64,000 nt of DNA from an uncultured Moraxella sp. (GCA_943908425.1 CALTTC010000001.1:116935-180934); one strand, 5' to 3'; positions 37,324 to 46,524 are shown, counted from the stretch's first letter. Notes: generated from the sequence alone by a model not told the origin. Translations and numbers: made by a program.

Positions 37324-37890
37324 TTACTTATGGGCATTGATATAGCTTCTTGCCTTTTCATAATCACCTGCCAGTAATAAATCACTGTGCTGTAGGGCAT
37401 GATTGATGGCATTATCAATGCTTAGGCGTTCGTCCGAAGTTGGTGCGCTTAGCACAAAGCTTGCCACGTTACCGTGCGTGGGTCGTCCAATGCCAATGCG
37501 TAAGCGGTGAAACGCCGTGCCCGTATGCGGGATAATATCACGCAAGCCGTTATGCCCGCCGTGCCCGCCATCTGTTTTTAGTTTAATCATCCCGCAAGCA
37601 ATGTCTAGCTCATCGTGGGCAACGATCAGCGCGTCTGGTGCGACTTGATAAAATTGCATCATTGGTGCAACTGCCTTGCCTGACAAATTCATGAGCGTGG
37701 TTGGTAAACATAAACGCACGTCCACGCCATTGATTTTTTGGTGTCCTACTAAGGCGTGAAATTTTTTGTCGGTGGTTAAGGAAATGTTGTATTTTTGCGC
37801 AAATTGTTCTACAAACCAAAATCCTGCATTGTGGCGCGTATTGCTATACTGTTTGCCAACATTGCCAAGCCCTACAAGTAAAAGAGTCAT
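37324..37890 (-). CDS. pth: Peptidyl-tRNA hydrolase
   Basis: 188 residues. The N-terminal LVGLGNVGKQYSNTRHNAGFW carries the catalytic His and substrate-binding Asn, followed by VDVRLCLPTTLMNLSG and VAHDELDIACGMIKLKTDGGHGGHNGLRDI with the catalytic Asp. Pth rescues tRNA from drop-off peptidyl-tRNA. It lies downstream of rplY, the common rplY-pth order, with a hairpin between. Confidence 0.96.
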   Translation of the reverse strand: MTLLLVGLGNVGKQYSNTRHNAGFWFVEQFAQKYNISLTTDKKFHALVGHQKINGVDVRLCLPTTLMNLSGKAVAPMMQFYQVAPDALIVAHDELDIACGMIKLKTDGGHGGHNGLRDIIPHTGTAFHRLRIGIGRPTHGNVASFVLSAPTSDERLSIDNAINHALQHSDLLLAGDYEKARSYINAHK

Positions 37891-37915
37891 CGTAAGCTAC
37901 CTAAATACTGCCATA

Positions 37916-37946
37916 AAAAAACCAACAAAGCGTACTTCGTTGGTTT
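37916..37946 (-). terminator. Hairpin between rplY and pth
   Basis: AAACCAACAAAG pairs with CTTCGTTGGTTT (one mismatch) around a four-base loop, followed on the minus strand by a T-run. It probably attenuates read-through from rplY into pth. Confidence 0.7.
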
Positions 37947-37964
37947 AGGGTATTACCAATACAT

Positions 37965-38615
37965 TTATTCGTCGCTAGCGTCCGCATCGCCAGTGTTAAA
38001 GGCGGGTACTTCATCAGCGGCAACTTCAGGTACGCTGTCCTCTGCGGTTTCAACGACAGGCGGTTGTACGCTGACGATAACGCGGTCGGTGCCATCGCTG
38101 TCAAGCTGGGTAATGCTTGCGCCATTGGCAAGTTTGATGTCTGATAGGCGTAAAACATCGCCGATAGCAAGCGTTGATACATCCACTTCCAAAAATTCTG
38201 GCAATTCTCGTGGCAAGCAGGTGATTTCAACTTCGGTGACGTTGGTGGTTAATACACCGCCGTCTTTAACGCCTACGGCATCGCCAATATAGTGTACGGG
38301 TACGGTAAAGTGCATGGTTTGTCCACGCACCACACGTTGAAAGTCAGCGTGCAACGCATAGCCTTTGGCAGGGTGGCGTTGTAGGGCTTTAATCACCACT
38401 TCTTGGCTTTCGCCTTCAACGTTTAGGTTAATTAGGCTTGAAAAAAACGCTTCGCTTTCTAAGGCTTTAACAAGCTCGTTGTTCTTTAGGCTGATGGCGA
38501 CTGGCTCACCCTCACCGCCATAGATGATGGCAGGAACTAGGTTTTGGCGACGCAGGCGGCGGCTCGCACCTTTGCCCTGCTCGGCGCGTTTTTTAGCATC
38601 TAATGTAAAATTCAT
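37965..38615 (-). CDS. rplY: Large ribosomal subunit protein bL25, long CTC form
   Basis: 216 residues from the ATG at 38615 (MNFTLDAKKRAEQGKGASRR). The N-terminal L25 domain that binds 5S rRNA ends around residue 95, followed by a beta C-terminal domain (TEVEITCLPRELPEFLEVDV) and an acidic tail. This is the TL5/Ctc type, longer than the 94-residue E. coli L25. An upstream in-frame start adds hydrophobic residues and is rejected. Confidence 0.95.
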   Translation of the reverse strand: MNFTLDAKKRAEQGKGASRRLRRQNLVPAIIYGGEGEPVAISLKNNELVKALESEAFFSSLINLNVEGESQEVVIKALQRHPAKGYALHADFQRVVRGQTMHFTVPVHYIGDAVGVKDGGVLTTNVTEVEITCLPRELPEFLEVDVSTLAIGDVLRLSDIKLANGASITQLDSDGTDRVIVSVQPPVVETAEDSVPEVAADEVPAFNTGDADASDE

Positions 38616-38741
38616 AACAATCCTTAAATAAAAAAATAACACTTGCGACCAGTGTCAGACTTGCTTTTTTTGATAAAGCGGTTAATTTTACCATAAAGGC
38701 GGCAATCACACAAGTTAGCTTGGGTTATTTATCAAAGTGCA

Positions 38742-39376
38742 TTAACGATAACTTAAGCTTTCTGCCAAATGGGCGCTAGTAACCGAACTGCTGTCCGCTA
38801 AATCGGCGATGGTGCGCGCCACGCGTAACAGGCGATGATAGCTGCGTGCGGATAAATCTAGGCGGGTTTTGGCATTGGCAAGTAGCGTAAGCCCAGCATC
38901 GTCCAAAGCTGCGACACGGTCAAGTTCGCTTGGCGTTAGCTTGGCATTGGGTTTATTTTGGCGAGTGATGGCAAGATTGCGTGCTTGAATTACTCGCTGG
39001 CGTACCGTTTTTGAGGATTCGCCTGCCGCTTTATTTTGTAAATCTGACAGCGGTAGGGCAGGCACGGTAATGTGTAAGTCTATGCGGTCAAGCAGTGGCC
39101 CTGATAATTTGCTTTGATAGCGTGCCACTTCTTTGGCGGTGCAACTGCAACGATTGCTACCAAAATAGCCACAAGGACACGGATTCATTGCCCCAACAAG
39201 TTGAAAATCCGCTGGAAACTCAACGTGCGCATTGGCACGGCTAACGACAATTTGCCCAGATTCAATAGGCTGGCGTAACACCTCCAACACTTTACGGTCA
39301 AATTCTGGCAATTCATCCAAAAATAGCACGCCGTGATTGGCAAGGCTAATCTCACCAGGTTTGGGGCGCGAGCCAC
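38742..39376 (-). pseudogene. comM: comM, 3' part only, interrupted by Tn7-like element 1
   Basis: ComM (YifB, Mg-chelatase-like AAA+ helicase) promotes branch migration during natural transformation. Only the C-terminal part remains: RPKPGEISLANHGVLFLDE with Walker B, then MNPCPCGYFG with zinc-type cysteines, LLDRIDLHITVP and the C-terminal sensor domain ending HLAESLSYR. The break falls in the conserved VGGGS-x-PxPGEISL segment; upstream codons are replaced by transposon sequence. The reading frame happens to stay open into the transposon end, but Walker A is absent, so the piece should be inactive. The 5' half is not in the window. Confidence 0.93.
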
Positions 39377-39519
39377 TGTCATTTTCAGAAATAAATGGCA
39401 CAAAACCCCCTCCAATTCCAATAAATATATGTTAAGATCCACAAATAAGTGGCACTATTTTTCATAAATAGGTGGCACTTTCTTTAAAAATTTCATATTT
39501 GGTAAGAAATAAATGGCAC
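39377..39519 (+). repeat. Left terminal repeats of element 1 (predicted TnsB-binding sites)
   Basis: Four copies of a 13-base motif close to AAATAAATGGCAC lie at 39389-39401, 39443-39455, 39466-39478 and 39507-39519. The last two are followed by the same TTTCTTTAAAA extension. The outermost copy is part of the terminal TGTCATTTTCAG. The innermost copy contains the tnsA start codon (ATGGCAC). Arrays of short sites at the end are how TnsB recognises Tn7-like ends. Confidence 0.88.
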
Positions 39520-40202
39520 TTTCTTTAAAACAAGTTAGAAAAATCAAAGCCAATTATCGCAGTGTAACAGGGCATATCTTATTCAGAAATGAAAAAATAC
39601 CCTATGAAAGCACACTGGAGCGAGATTTTTTGCTTTATTTTTCCTCATTAAAAGAGGTTGTTGGGATTATACCACAACCTGTACAAATTGATTTCACCAA
39701 ACATGGGCGCACTTATACATACACGCCAGATTTTTTGGTGCAATTTAGCTCTCAGGTAAAAAACTCAAAATCCCTATTGGTGGAAGTAAAACCTGAGTCC
39801 GAATGGAGAGACCATTGGAGAGATTGGTCTGAAAAATGGAAAGCCGCTCAGCTTTTTGCTAAAAAAGAAGGGTTTGTCTTTCATATTTATGACGAAAATC
39901 GCATTCGTCACCAAGCCTTAAAGAATCTGAACTTCTTGAACAATTTTAAGCAAATACAGGTGGATTCCTCTTCATTGGCTCACTTGCTTGGGGAAATCAA
40001 TAATCGTGAGATGACCACGGTTGAGACACTTTTGGAATGCTATTTTAAAGCAGGCGAGTACCGAAAACAAGGACATCGGGTATTATTTCACCTGATGGCA
40101 TGTGGTTTGGTGGACTTTGATATTTGGGCAGATGACATACAATCTGAAAAATTAACCTTGTGGGCAAGCAATCATGAAAGATTTAGACTTAGAGTTTTTT
40201 GA
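39513..40202 (+). CDS. tnsA: TnsA-like endonuclease, element 1
   Basis: 229 residues. TnsA cuts the 5' strand at transposon ends, allowing cut-and-paste movement. The PD-(D/E)xK active site is visible: Glu in YESTLERDFLLYF, Asp in YTYTPDFLVQF, and the E-x-K in SLLVEVKPESEW. The C-terminal winged-helix-like half follows. It shares the lead KQVRKIK-NYRSVTG with the second copy at 49.4 kb. The ATG lies inside the innermost end repeat, so TnsB binding there may repress it. It overlaps tnsB by 29 bases. Confidence 0.92.
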   Translation: MALSLKQVRKIKANYRSVTGHILFRNEKIPYESTLERDFLLYFSSLKEVVGIIPQPVQIDFTKHGRTYTYTPDFLVQFSSQVKNSKSLLVEVKPESEWRDHWRDWSEKWKAAQLFAKKEGFVFHIYDENRIRHQALKNLNFLNNFKQIQVDSSSLAHLLGEINNREMTTVETLLECYFKAGEYRKQGHRVLFHLMACGLVDFDIWADDIQSEKLTLWASNHERFRLRVF

Positions 40203-42177
40203 AGAGCTTGATAAAGAGTATGAGCAAAGACCCACAGGTGTCAGTTTACAACGTGGAGCTTTGGTTTTACGAACTGGTCATATTTATCGGCATAAACACA
40301 CTCAAACAGAGTATTTGTTGCATGAGATGATGGATATCAAAAGGGGCTTGTTTAGAAATCTAAGCAATAATAAGTTGGAGCAACTGCTCATTTCTGATAT
40401 AGAAACATCAACCTCAATTAATGTTGGCGACGATATTAATGAGATTTCCGATGATTCTTGGCGAGTTGCACAAGAAAGGTTATCAGCAATTAGTCCCTTC
40501 GTTATCCAGCAGGCGGACGATAGTAAGATTACTTATGCACAACGGAGCAAAGAAATTAATGTACCAGAACGTACATTAAAACGCTGGGTAGCTAGATATA
40601 AGGACAATCCGCACATAACCAGTCTCATAGATAAAAAACGAGGTTGGCGTTTGGGAAATCGCAGGGTTCAGCACAACCAAGAGGCCATTATCAATCATTT
40701 CTTGGAAAAATATTATCTGTCAGAGCTCAAGCCAGATGTTGCCTCAACCATTCGTTATATCAGAAATCAGTGTATAAAAGAAAACATTGTGCCTCCATCA
40801 GGCAACACCATACGCCTTTCTATTGAGCGGATAAATTTTGCTGACAAATTAAAAGGCAGGGGCATGTCTAAGCGAGCCAAAGCACTTTATACCCCAAAAA
40901 CGGGGAGTTTCCCAGAAACTCAGTTTCCTTTGGAAGTGGTGCAAATAGACCACACACCCGTTGATATTATTTTGGTGGACGAGGTTCATAGAAAACCCAT
41001 TGGGCGTCCTTACCTGACCTTGGCTATTGATGTTTACAGTCGCATGATAACTGGCTATTACCTTTCACTTGATGCACCCAGTGCAACCAGTGTTGGCATG
41101 TGTCTGGTACAGAGTATTTTGCCCAAAGATAGAGTTTTAGCCAAATTTGGTATCGATGCTAAGTGGCCTGTGTTGGGCTATCCTCGAAAAATCCATGTGG
41201 ATAATGGGGCTGATTTTAGATCAAACACCCTTGAGAAGTCGTGTAGCTTACATAGCATACCAATAGAGTTCCGTCCGCTGGCAAGACCTGAATATGGCGG
41301 TCATATCGAAAGACTGATTGGCAGTGTCATGAGAGAAGTGCATCGTTTAGATGGCACAACCTTTTCCAACATCTTTGAAAAAGGCGAATACGATGCTGAA
41401 AAACATGCCAACATGACCTTGTTTGAGCTAGAAAAATGGCTCGTTACCTTTATTACTAAGATTTACCATCAGCGAGTGCATAGCGGTATAGAGATGGCGC
41501 CTTTGCGTCGATGGAACATAGGTATCTTTGGTGACGAGCACAACCCTGGACTCGGTATGCCAGCTTTACCTAGTGATGAGCAAACACTCGTTATTGACTT
41601 CTTGCCATACTATGAAAGAACCGTCCAAGCAACAGGGGTTACGCTAAATAACATTAGGTATTATGACCCAGTCTTAAACAACTTCATCAATGCAACTGAT
41701 GACTGTTACACCTCCAGCAGCGAGGAAGGTAAAGGCTTGCAAAAACAGAAATTTATTTTTAGGCAAGACCCAAGAGATATTAGCTGCTTGTGGTTCTTTG
41801 ACCCAGTTACCAAAAAATATTTCCAAATACCTTATGCAAATCAAACACTTCCACGCATGAGTTTGTGGGAATTTAAACATCTTAAGCAAATTGCCAAAGC
41901 GAAAAACGGCAATACAGATGAGCATTCCATCGTTTTAGCCTACGATGAAATGCAAAAGATTACTCAAGAAGCCAATACCATAACGAAAAAGGTTCGTCGC
42001 CAACAGGCAAGAGCCAAACACCATCGCTCATCAGTGGATTATGAGATACCACAGGAACTGGGGTCATCAAATTCGTTGTCTTTTCAAAATGGTGGCACTA
42101 TGCCAGATACGGTGGATGGCACCAGCGATCAAGCTGCTTGGCTTGATGACGATGACTATTTTGATGAAATCGAATAA
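40174..42177 (+). CDS. tnsB: TnsB-like DDE transposase, element 1
   Basis: 667 residues. Helix-turn-helix domains at about 115-240 precede an rve-type DDE core: Asp259 in VVQIDHTPVD, Asp343 in KIHVDNGADF, Glu379 in YGGHIERLIG. A beta-barrel and a basic tail follow, and the last residues (WLDDDDYFDEIE) form an acidic tip like the TnsC-contacting end of TnsB proteins. It binds the terminal repeats and joins 3' ends to target DNA. It is roughly half identical to the copy at 50.1 kb, judged by eye over the catalytic core. Confidence 0.94.
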   Translation: MKDLDLEFFEELDKEYEQRPTGVSLQRGALVLRTGHIYRHKHTQTEYLLHEMMDIKRGLFRNLSNNKLEQLLISDIETSTSINVGDDINEISDDSWRVAQERLSAISPFVIQQADDSKITYAQRSKEINVPERTLKRWVARYKDNPHITSLIDKKRGWRLGNRRVQHNQEAIINHFLEKYYLSELKPDVASTIRYIRNQCIKENIVPPSGNTIRLSIERINFADKLKGRGMSKRAKALYTPKTGSFPETQFPLEVVQIDHTPVDIILVDEVHRKPIGRPYLTLAIDVYSRMITGYYLSLDAPSATSVGMCLVQSILPKDRVLAKFGIDAKWPVLGYPRKIHVDNGADFRSNTLEKSCSLHSIPIEFRPLARPEYGGHIERLIGSVMREVHRLDGTTFSNIFEKGEYDAEKHANMTLFELEKWLVTFITKIYHQRVHSGIEMAPLRRWNIGIFGDEHNPGLGMPALPSDEQTLVIDFLPYYERTVQATGVTLNNIRYYDPVLNNFINATDDCYTSSSEEGKGLQKQKFIFRQDPRDISCLWFFDPVTKKYFQIPYANQTLPRMSLWEFKHLKQIAKAKNGNTDEHSIVLAYDEMQKITQEANTITKKVRRQQARAKHHRSSVDYEIPQELGSSNSLSFQNGGTMPDTVDGTSDQAAWLDDDDYFDEIE

Positions 42178-42204
42178 CTAACCCATGACAGAGGATAACA
42201 ATAA

Positions 42205-43221
42205 ATGACAACCAAACTTAAAAAATCCCCACAAAAAGACAGTACAAAAAGTCAAAGCGTTGGGGAGGATATTGTGGACAGAACAGCCTTAGAAGAACAA
42301 TCGATACTGACAGGGGGTGAGATTTTAACTGGAGAGACCCAGCTCAAACATATCCTACCAAAGTTTGCGGGCATGGCATTACTTGATAATGAAAGCCGTA
42401 TTGAGTTTATTAGGCAACCACGTTGGATTGGTTATTCAAAAGCCAAGGAGATTAACGACCTTTTGATGACCCTGTACAGCTACCCACCGCAAGACAGAAT
42501 GCCGAATTTATTGATTGTAGGAGACCCTAACAATGGCAAAACCTCATTGTTAAAACGCTTTCACGACCAAATGGGTGAAGCGGTCATCATTAATGATGAG
42601 GTGGTGAAGCCCGTGGTCTACCTGCAAGCCCCGCCTTCTGGGAGCGAGAAGGATTTATATCTATCCTTGGTAAGAGCCTATGGCGGCATTACAAGTGATA
42701 CCACTACGGTTGCAAGCGCTCGCTACCAAGCAATGCACCATATTCGCCACTTTAAAACAAAGCTTGTTATTATTGATGAGATTCACTCATTGTTGGCAGG
42801 GACATCAAAACAGCAACGTCTCATTATGAACGCCATTAAATTCTTATGCAACGACTTAAATATCCCATTTGTACTTGCTGGCACACAATCAGCCTTGCAA
42901 GTGCTGCATACCGACCCGCAACATATAAGTAGATTTGATGTGGCGGAACTGCCTTTATGGAAAATGGACAAGGAATTTGCACGTCTGGTACGCAGCTTTG
43001 AAAGAACATTGCCGCTTAAAGAGCCTTCAGAACTGACGGCACCAGATAAACTCACAGCAATCTTCGAGATGTCAAAAGGATGTATTGGGTTTACCAAACG
43101 ATTCATAGGCGAATGTGCCATACGAGCCATTGAACGTGGGAGCGAGTCAATAGAACTAAAAGACATCAAGGAATCTCGTTGGTCTTTTGGTAAAAACAAT
43201 GGCATTGTGGTCTATAACTAA
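42205..43221 (+). CDS. tnsC: TnsC-like AAA+ regulator, element 1
   Basis: 338 residues. Walker A in IVGDPNNGKTSLLKRF, Walker B in LVIIDEIHSLLAG, sensor-type VLAGTQSALQVLHTDPQ and arginine-rich LVRSFERTLPLK. TnsC forms ATP-dependent filaments that bridge the target selector (TniQ) and TnsAB. A polar Ser/Lys-rich extension of about 45 residues at the N-terminus distinguishes it from the second copy. The gene starts 27 bases after tnsB. Confidence 0.93.
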   Translation: MTTKLKKSPQKDSTKSQSVGEDIVDRTALEEQSILTGGEILTGETQLKHILPKFAGMALLDNESRIEFIRQPRWIGYSKAKEINDLLMTLYSYPPQDRMPNLLIVGDPNNGKTSLLKRFHDQMGEAVIINDEVVKPVVYLQAPPSGSEKDLYLSLVRAYGGITSDTTTVASARYQAMHHIRHFKTKLVIIDEIHSLLAGTSKQQRLIMNAIKFLCNDLNIPFVLAGTQSALQVLHTDPQHISRFDVAELPLWKMDKEFARLVRSFERTLPLKEPSELTAPDKLTAIFEMSKGCIGFTKRFIGECAIRAIERGSESIELKDIKESRWSFGKNNGIVVYN

Positions 43222-43270
43222 GCTGCAAATCTAGCCCAAAACCTTTCTTGATTAGACTTCTGGAAACACT

Positions 43271-44395
43271 ATGAACAGTTCAAATTCATTGGTGCGTGAG
43301 AGACGTGCCTTGCTTTTTGACGTCCCTGCTTTTCACGATGAGAGCCTAACATCTTGGCTGTTACGAACAAGCATTGCCCACGGCATGAACCCGCTAATGC
43401 TCACGGACTATTATTGGGGGTATCGCAATAGGGTGTGGACACTATATCTTGACCTAGGATTTCCTTTTCCAAGTATGCAAGAGGATATAACTTGGCTATC
43501 CAAGGGTAAGCCACCAACCACATTTGGAACATTGCTGCTGCAATTACCCCAAAGACCCAAAACAAAGCTTGGTTATCTTATCAATCCTCAAACCAAGAGA
43601 AATAGACGCAGTGAACACGGAGCCAACTACTGTCCCATCTGTTTTGAATCAAAGACACCATATTTAAAACTTGAATGGCAACTTGCCACAGCGTTATATT
43701 GCCATGAGCACGGTTGTCGCTTACAGCAGCATTGCCCTCATTGCAATACCTTGTACTCACCACAACTTTTAGAGGCACATCAGCAAATCAATCAATGCCA
43801 CCATTGCTCAGGCACCTTAAAGGCGTTTGAGATTAATAGAATAGCTGTCAGTGACGATGCTTGTTGGACCATTCACAAAAACCTAGTGGACGCCTTATTT
43901 GATAAAAAGGAGGTTTCTGCGCTAGGTCTTGCTTTGGGTGCTCATGATTACATAGACCTGCTTATTTTATTTATTGGTTTAGTTCGCTATGGCGCACGAA
44001 CCCAAAACCAAAATATATTTCGTTTTATGAGACTACTGAAAGTTCCTATTAATTACATGGAAATACCCACGGTTAAGAGACTTTCGTTTCCTTTACTTCC
44101 TTATGAGGAACGTTGGATGATATTAAACGTGGTGTACAGAATTCTACAAACCGACCTCAAGACACTGATTGATTTAATGACTTCTTGCAAGTTTACTGTA
44201 GAGACCATTCTAAATGAAAGACATAAAGGACAAACAGCTCCTGCAGTGCTAGGCCCTTTGCTTGCAGCACTGCCAAGTGCTGGTCGCAAGAAACGAAAAA
44301 CAACGACCGTTAATGACTCACCAAGCTCCCATGACAGAGTAATTGACCGATGGCTATTACTACAAAGGCGGGCACAACAAAAGGCAACATTATGA
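43271..44395 (+). CDS. tniQ: TniQ/TnsD-like target-selection protein, element 1
   Basis: 374 residues. It opens with the TniQ block FDVPAFHDESLTSWLLRTSI and carries paired zinc-binding sets: CPICFES, CHEHGCRLQQHCPHC, and CHHCSGTLK at about residues 120-180. The helical C-terminus is variable. In TnsD-type systems this protein reads the attachment site; since the element sits in comM, it is the likely comM reader. It ends in an ATGA overlap with the fifth gene. Confidence 0.88.
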   Translation: MNSSNSLVRERRALLFDVPAFHDESLTSWLLRTSIAHGMNPLMLTDYYWGYRNRVWTLYLDLGFPFPSMQEDITWLSKGKPPTTFGTLLLQLPQRPKTKLGYLINPQTKRNRRSEHGANYCPICFESKTPYLKLEWQLATALYCHEHGCRLQQHCPHCNTLYSPQLLEAHQQINQCHHCSGTLKAFEINRIAVSDDACWTIHKNLVDALFDKKEVSALGLALGAHDYIDLLILFIGLVRYGARTQNQNIFRFMRLLKVPINYMEIPTVKRLSFPLLPYEERWMILNVVYRILQTDLKTLIDLMTSCKFTVETILNERHKGQTAPAVLGPLLAALPSAGRKKRKTTTVNDSPSSHDRVIDRWLLLQRRAQQKATL

Positions 44396-45687
44396 ATACT
44401 CACCTTACCTGCGTTCGCTGCGAACGAGACCTTAACAGCATCAGCAAAAAGCTTTGGCGTAATTCGCCAGAAGGCAAGTGTTGCTATTTATGCCACAGAA
44501 AGTATTTTGCATCCTTAAAGACTTGCCATGTCTGCCATCAACAAAGACGTGATATTGCAACACGTTCAATACTCAAAGAGCTTTTATTTGCTCCTGAAGT
44601 GACGCAATGCTGTTTAAGTTGCTATGAAAAGCTACGACTCAATCGTGCAACTTGCACCTCGTGCAAGCGTCATCGAGTGCTTGATGACAACCAACTTTGT
44701 AGCAAATGTGCCACCAACGCCAAGTCTCAATGCTTGCGTTGCCAGGTAGAGATTCCGCTGGGGCGTGGCAAGCACTGCATGGATTGCGAGAAGAAACTTG
44801 TTTTTGAAAGACGTATTCCGCAAAATAAGGCACAAATACAAAGCAATGAACTCCAAACCCTATATCAAGCATTTTGTGAATATCTACTCAAGGAGCATGA
44901 TAACATACACACGGTTAAGGAATTCAATAAATATTTAGAATTCTTCATTGCCTGCGACAAACAATGGGGATATCTACCCGATTATGATAAGCTTGTGAGC
45001 CATTTCAAAACGGAGGGGCTACGGACTTATTTAAGACTGCTTCGCTGGCTAGAGAGCACTTCACATATCGCAGTCAATCTCACAATCAAAGACACGATTG
45101 CTGAACAAGAACGCATAAAGTCCTTACTGGCTAAGTTTACTCATGTGCCATCTGTGGTACAGGATTATCATGACGAGTTATTAAAACAGGTAGATAGCGG
45201 TAAGACATCCCTTAAAACCATGAGACTGTCATTACAACCTGTTGTTGACCTGTACTTAATGTGCAAATTGTTAGGTGACCAGATACCTAGCAAGCACAAC
45301 TTTGATGCCTATCTCATCAAAAAACCTGGTCAGTACAACAGTTTAAGCAAATTTATCAACTACATCAAGAAAAACATCAACCCAACCTTGGTTGTAGATA
45401 GACCCAACAAGGAGGATGTTGCAGATGAGAAACATAAAGAACTTTTACGAGAACGTGTTCGACATGAAAAAGCCATGATAAAAATCATCAATAGTTCAAC
45501 AAAGTTGCAAACCAAAGAAAGTATCTTGGCTTGGATACAGCACGCTATGGTGGTGTTTCATGACCGCAAAGTCAGCATTAAGACCGCCAGAACCTTTGAG
45601 CAGATTGATGACAACCCTAAAGAAAGGCTTGTGCTGTACAAATTTAACGACAAGGAGTATTGGTTGCCTAGACATCCTTCTGCTTAA
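44392..45687 (+). CDS. Fifth gene of the tns operon: Cys-rich protein with integrase-like helical region, element 1
   Basis: About 431 residues from the ATG overlapping the tniQ stop. The first 140 residues hold seven or eight CxxC pairs (CVRC, CYLC, CHVC, CLSC, CTSC, CSKC, CLRC, CMDC), predicting a ladder of zinc knuckles. The rest is helical; LKTMRLSLQPVVDLYLM and the following FDAYLIKKPGQYNSL segment resemble the core-binding region of tyrosine recombinases, but no R-H-R-Y catalytic set is seen. It matches the position of tniE in AbaR/Tn6022 elements. A DNA-binding or targeting accessory is likely. It is not TnsE of classical Tn7. Confidence 0.75.
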   Translation: MNTHLTCVRCERDLNSISKKLWRNSPEGKCCYLCHRKYFASLKTCHVCHQQRRDIATRSILKELLFAPEVTQCCLSCYEKLRLNRATCTSCKRHRVLDDNQLCSKCATNAKSQCLRCQVEIPLGRGKHCMDCEKKLVFERRIPQNKAQIQSNELQTLYQAFCEYLLKEHDNIHTVKEFNKYLEFFIACDKQWGYLPDYDKLVSHFKTEGLRTYLRLLRWLESTSHIAVNLTIKDTIAEQERIKSLLAKFTHVPSVVQDYHDELLKQVDSGKTSLKTMRLSLQPVVDLYLMCKLLGDQIPSKHNFDAYLIKKPGQYNSLSKFINYIKKNINPTLVVDRPNKEDVADEKHKELLRERVRHEKAMIKIINSSTKLQTKESILAWIQHAMVVFHDRKVSIKTARTFEQIDDNPKERLVLYKFNDKEYWLPRHPSA

Positions 45688-45804
45688 ATAAACTCCATGC
45701 AGTTCGCAACCAACAATCTCAAAATCATATAAGAAAATTCATGTGACCATGGACAGAACAATGAGTCTAACCTGACATGGCTATATGTATTCAATTTGCA
45801 GACA

Positions 45805-46494
45805 CTAGCTCATGGAAAGAGCAAGTTGCTGGACAATCTTTGGTATATAAGCAACTGAGACAGGCTGTGAAGATAGTCCAAGTCTCTCGTATACTTGCCC
45901 CCCAATCCCGGGGATTACTTCGCCAGATTTATCTCTTTCTGAGTCACAGGCAAAATAAACAAATTTAAATTTGTTAGCAATTTCACTTGGAAAGTCTGAC
46001 GATAAGGACTCCTGAGCCTTTATATAGACAACGGGTGCCAACACAAAGATATCCTTTGCTTGTTTTAACTTATCTAAAAGAGCAATTAGGTTGGTTTTAA
46101 CCACACAGCTACCCGAAATAACTGATTTAACAATAATAATATTATCAATATTACTCAGCTCAGGCTCAATAAACCTATGTACAATAGGAGCTACACTTCC
46201 TTGTCCTCCTCCTAATTGATAGTGGTTATTCCAAAATACAGCAGTTTTTACGGAAATATGGTGCGATATCAAAGTCTTGCGTACACCTGCTTGCAAAAAA
46301 TCAGCGTCCTCCGCTGTCGATATAAGCAAGGTCTCCCTTCCAGTTACTGAACCAAGAATAGATTGCCCTAGTTTTTCCCCTAGCTCAATCATACTCTGTT
46401 GGTAATCACACACAGATGAATTGGGAGACAGTTTGTTCAAAAGCTCCTTGGTATCAGCATCAGTATAGCTGCTATACATGCGCTCTTTGGACAT
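45805..46494 (-). CDS. Divergent uracil-phosphoribosyltransferase-like protein, putative defence partner
   Basis: About 229 residues from the ATG at 46494, seven bases after TGGAG. A type I PRTase pattern is seen: a long strand-loop IDNIIIVKSVISGSCVVKT where UPRTases have the PRPP loop (consensus like D-P-M-L-A-T-G-G-S), and near the end SGEVIPGIGGQVYERLG, where UPRTases have the PGLGDAGDR motif. The acidic residues of the PRPP loop are replaced, so binding or chemistry may be altered. It lies 30 bases after the nuclease-like gene on the same strand, forming a two-gene unit opposite to the tns operon. A salvage enzyme would not be expected here; a sensor or toxin role is inferred. Confidence 0.6.
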   Translation of the reverse strand: MSKERMYSSYTDADTKELLNKLSPNSSVCDYQQSMIELGEKLGQSILGSVTGRETLLISTAEDADFLQAGVRKTLISHHISVKTAVFWNNHYQLGGGQGSVAPIVHRFIEPELSNIDNIIIVKSVISGSCVVKTNLIALLDKLKQAKDIFVLAPVVYIKAQESLSSDFPSEIANKFKFVYFACDSERDKSGEVIPGIGGQVYERLGLSSQPVSVAYIPKIVQQLALSMS

Positions 46495-46524
46495 TATACA
46501 ACTCCACATAAGACACAATTCAAC

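Larger units (their letters stand above)
39377..45687 (+). mobile_element. Tn7-like element 1 (Tn6022/AbaR-like, comM-targeting): left end and transposition module
   Basis: The element starts with TGTCATTTTCAGAAATAAAT exactly where comM homology stops. The flanking five bases GCCAC (39372-39376) would be half of the target duplication. Behind the end come tnsA, tnsB, tnsC, tniQ and a fifth gene, all rightward. AbaR/Tn6022 elements of Acinetobacter, also carrying five tni genes, insert in comM, which fits. The end given here is only that of the module: no inverted copy of the terminal repeat is seen to the right, so cargo probably extends at least to 49.3 kb and perhaps past the window. Confidence 0.88.

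Noticed and set aside
38742..39401. Intact short comM-like gene starting at 39401
   Set aside because: Its first residues are coded by the transposon end; Walker A and all upstream ComM parts are absent.
44392..45687. Fifth operon gene as classical TnsE
   Set aside because: It has zinc-knuckle pairs and recombinase-like helices, not the TnsE sequence pattern, and sits where tniE lies in AbaR elements.
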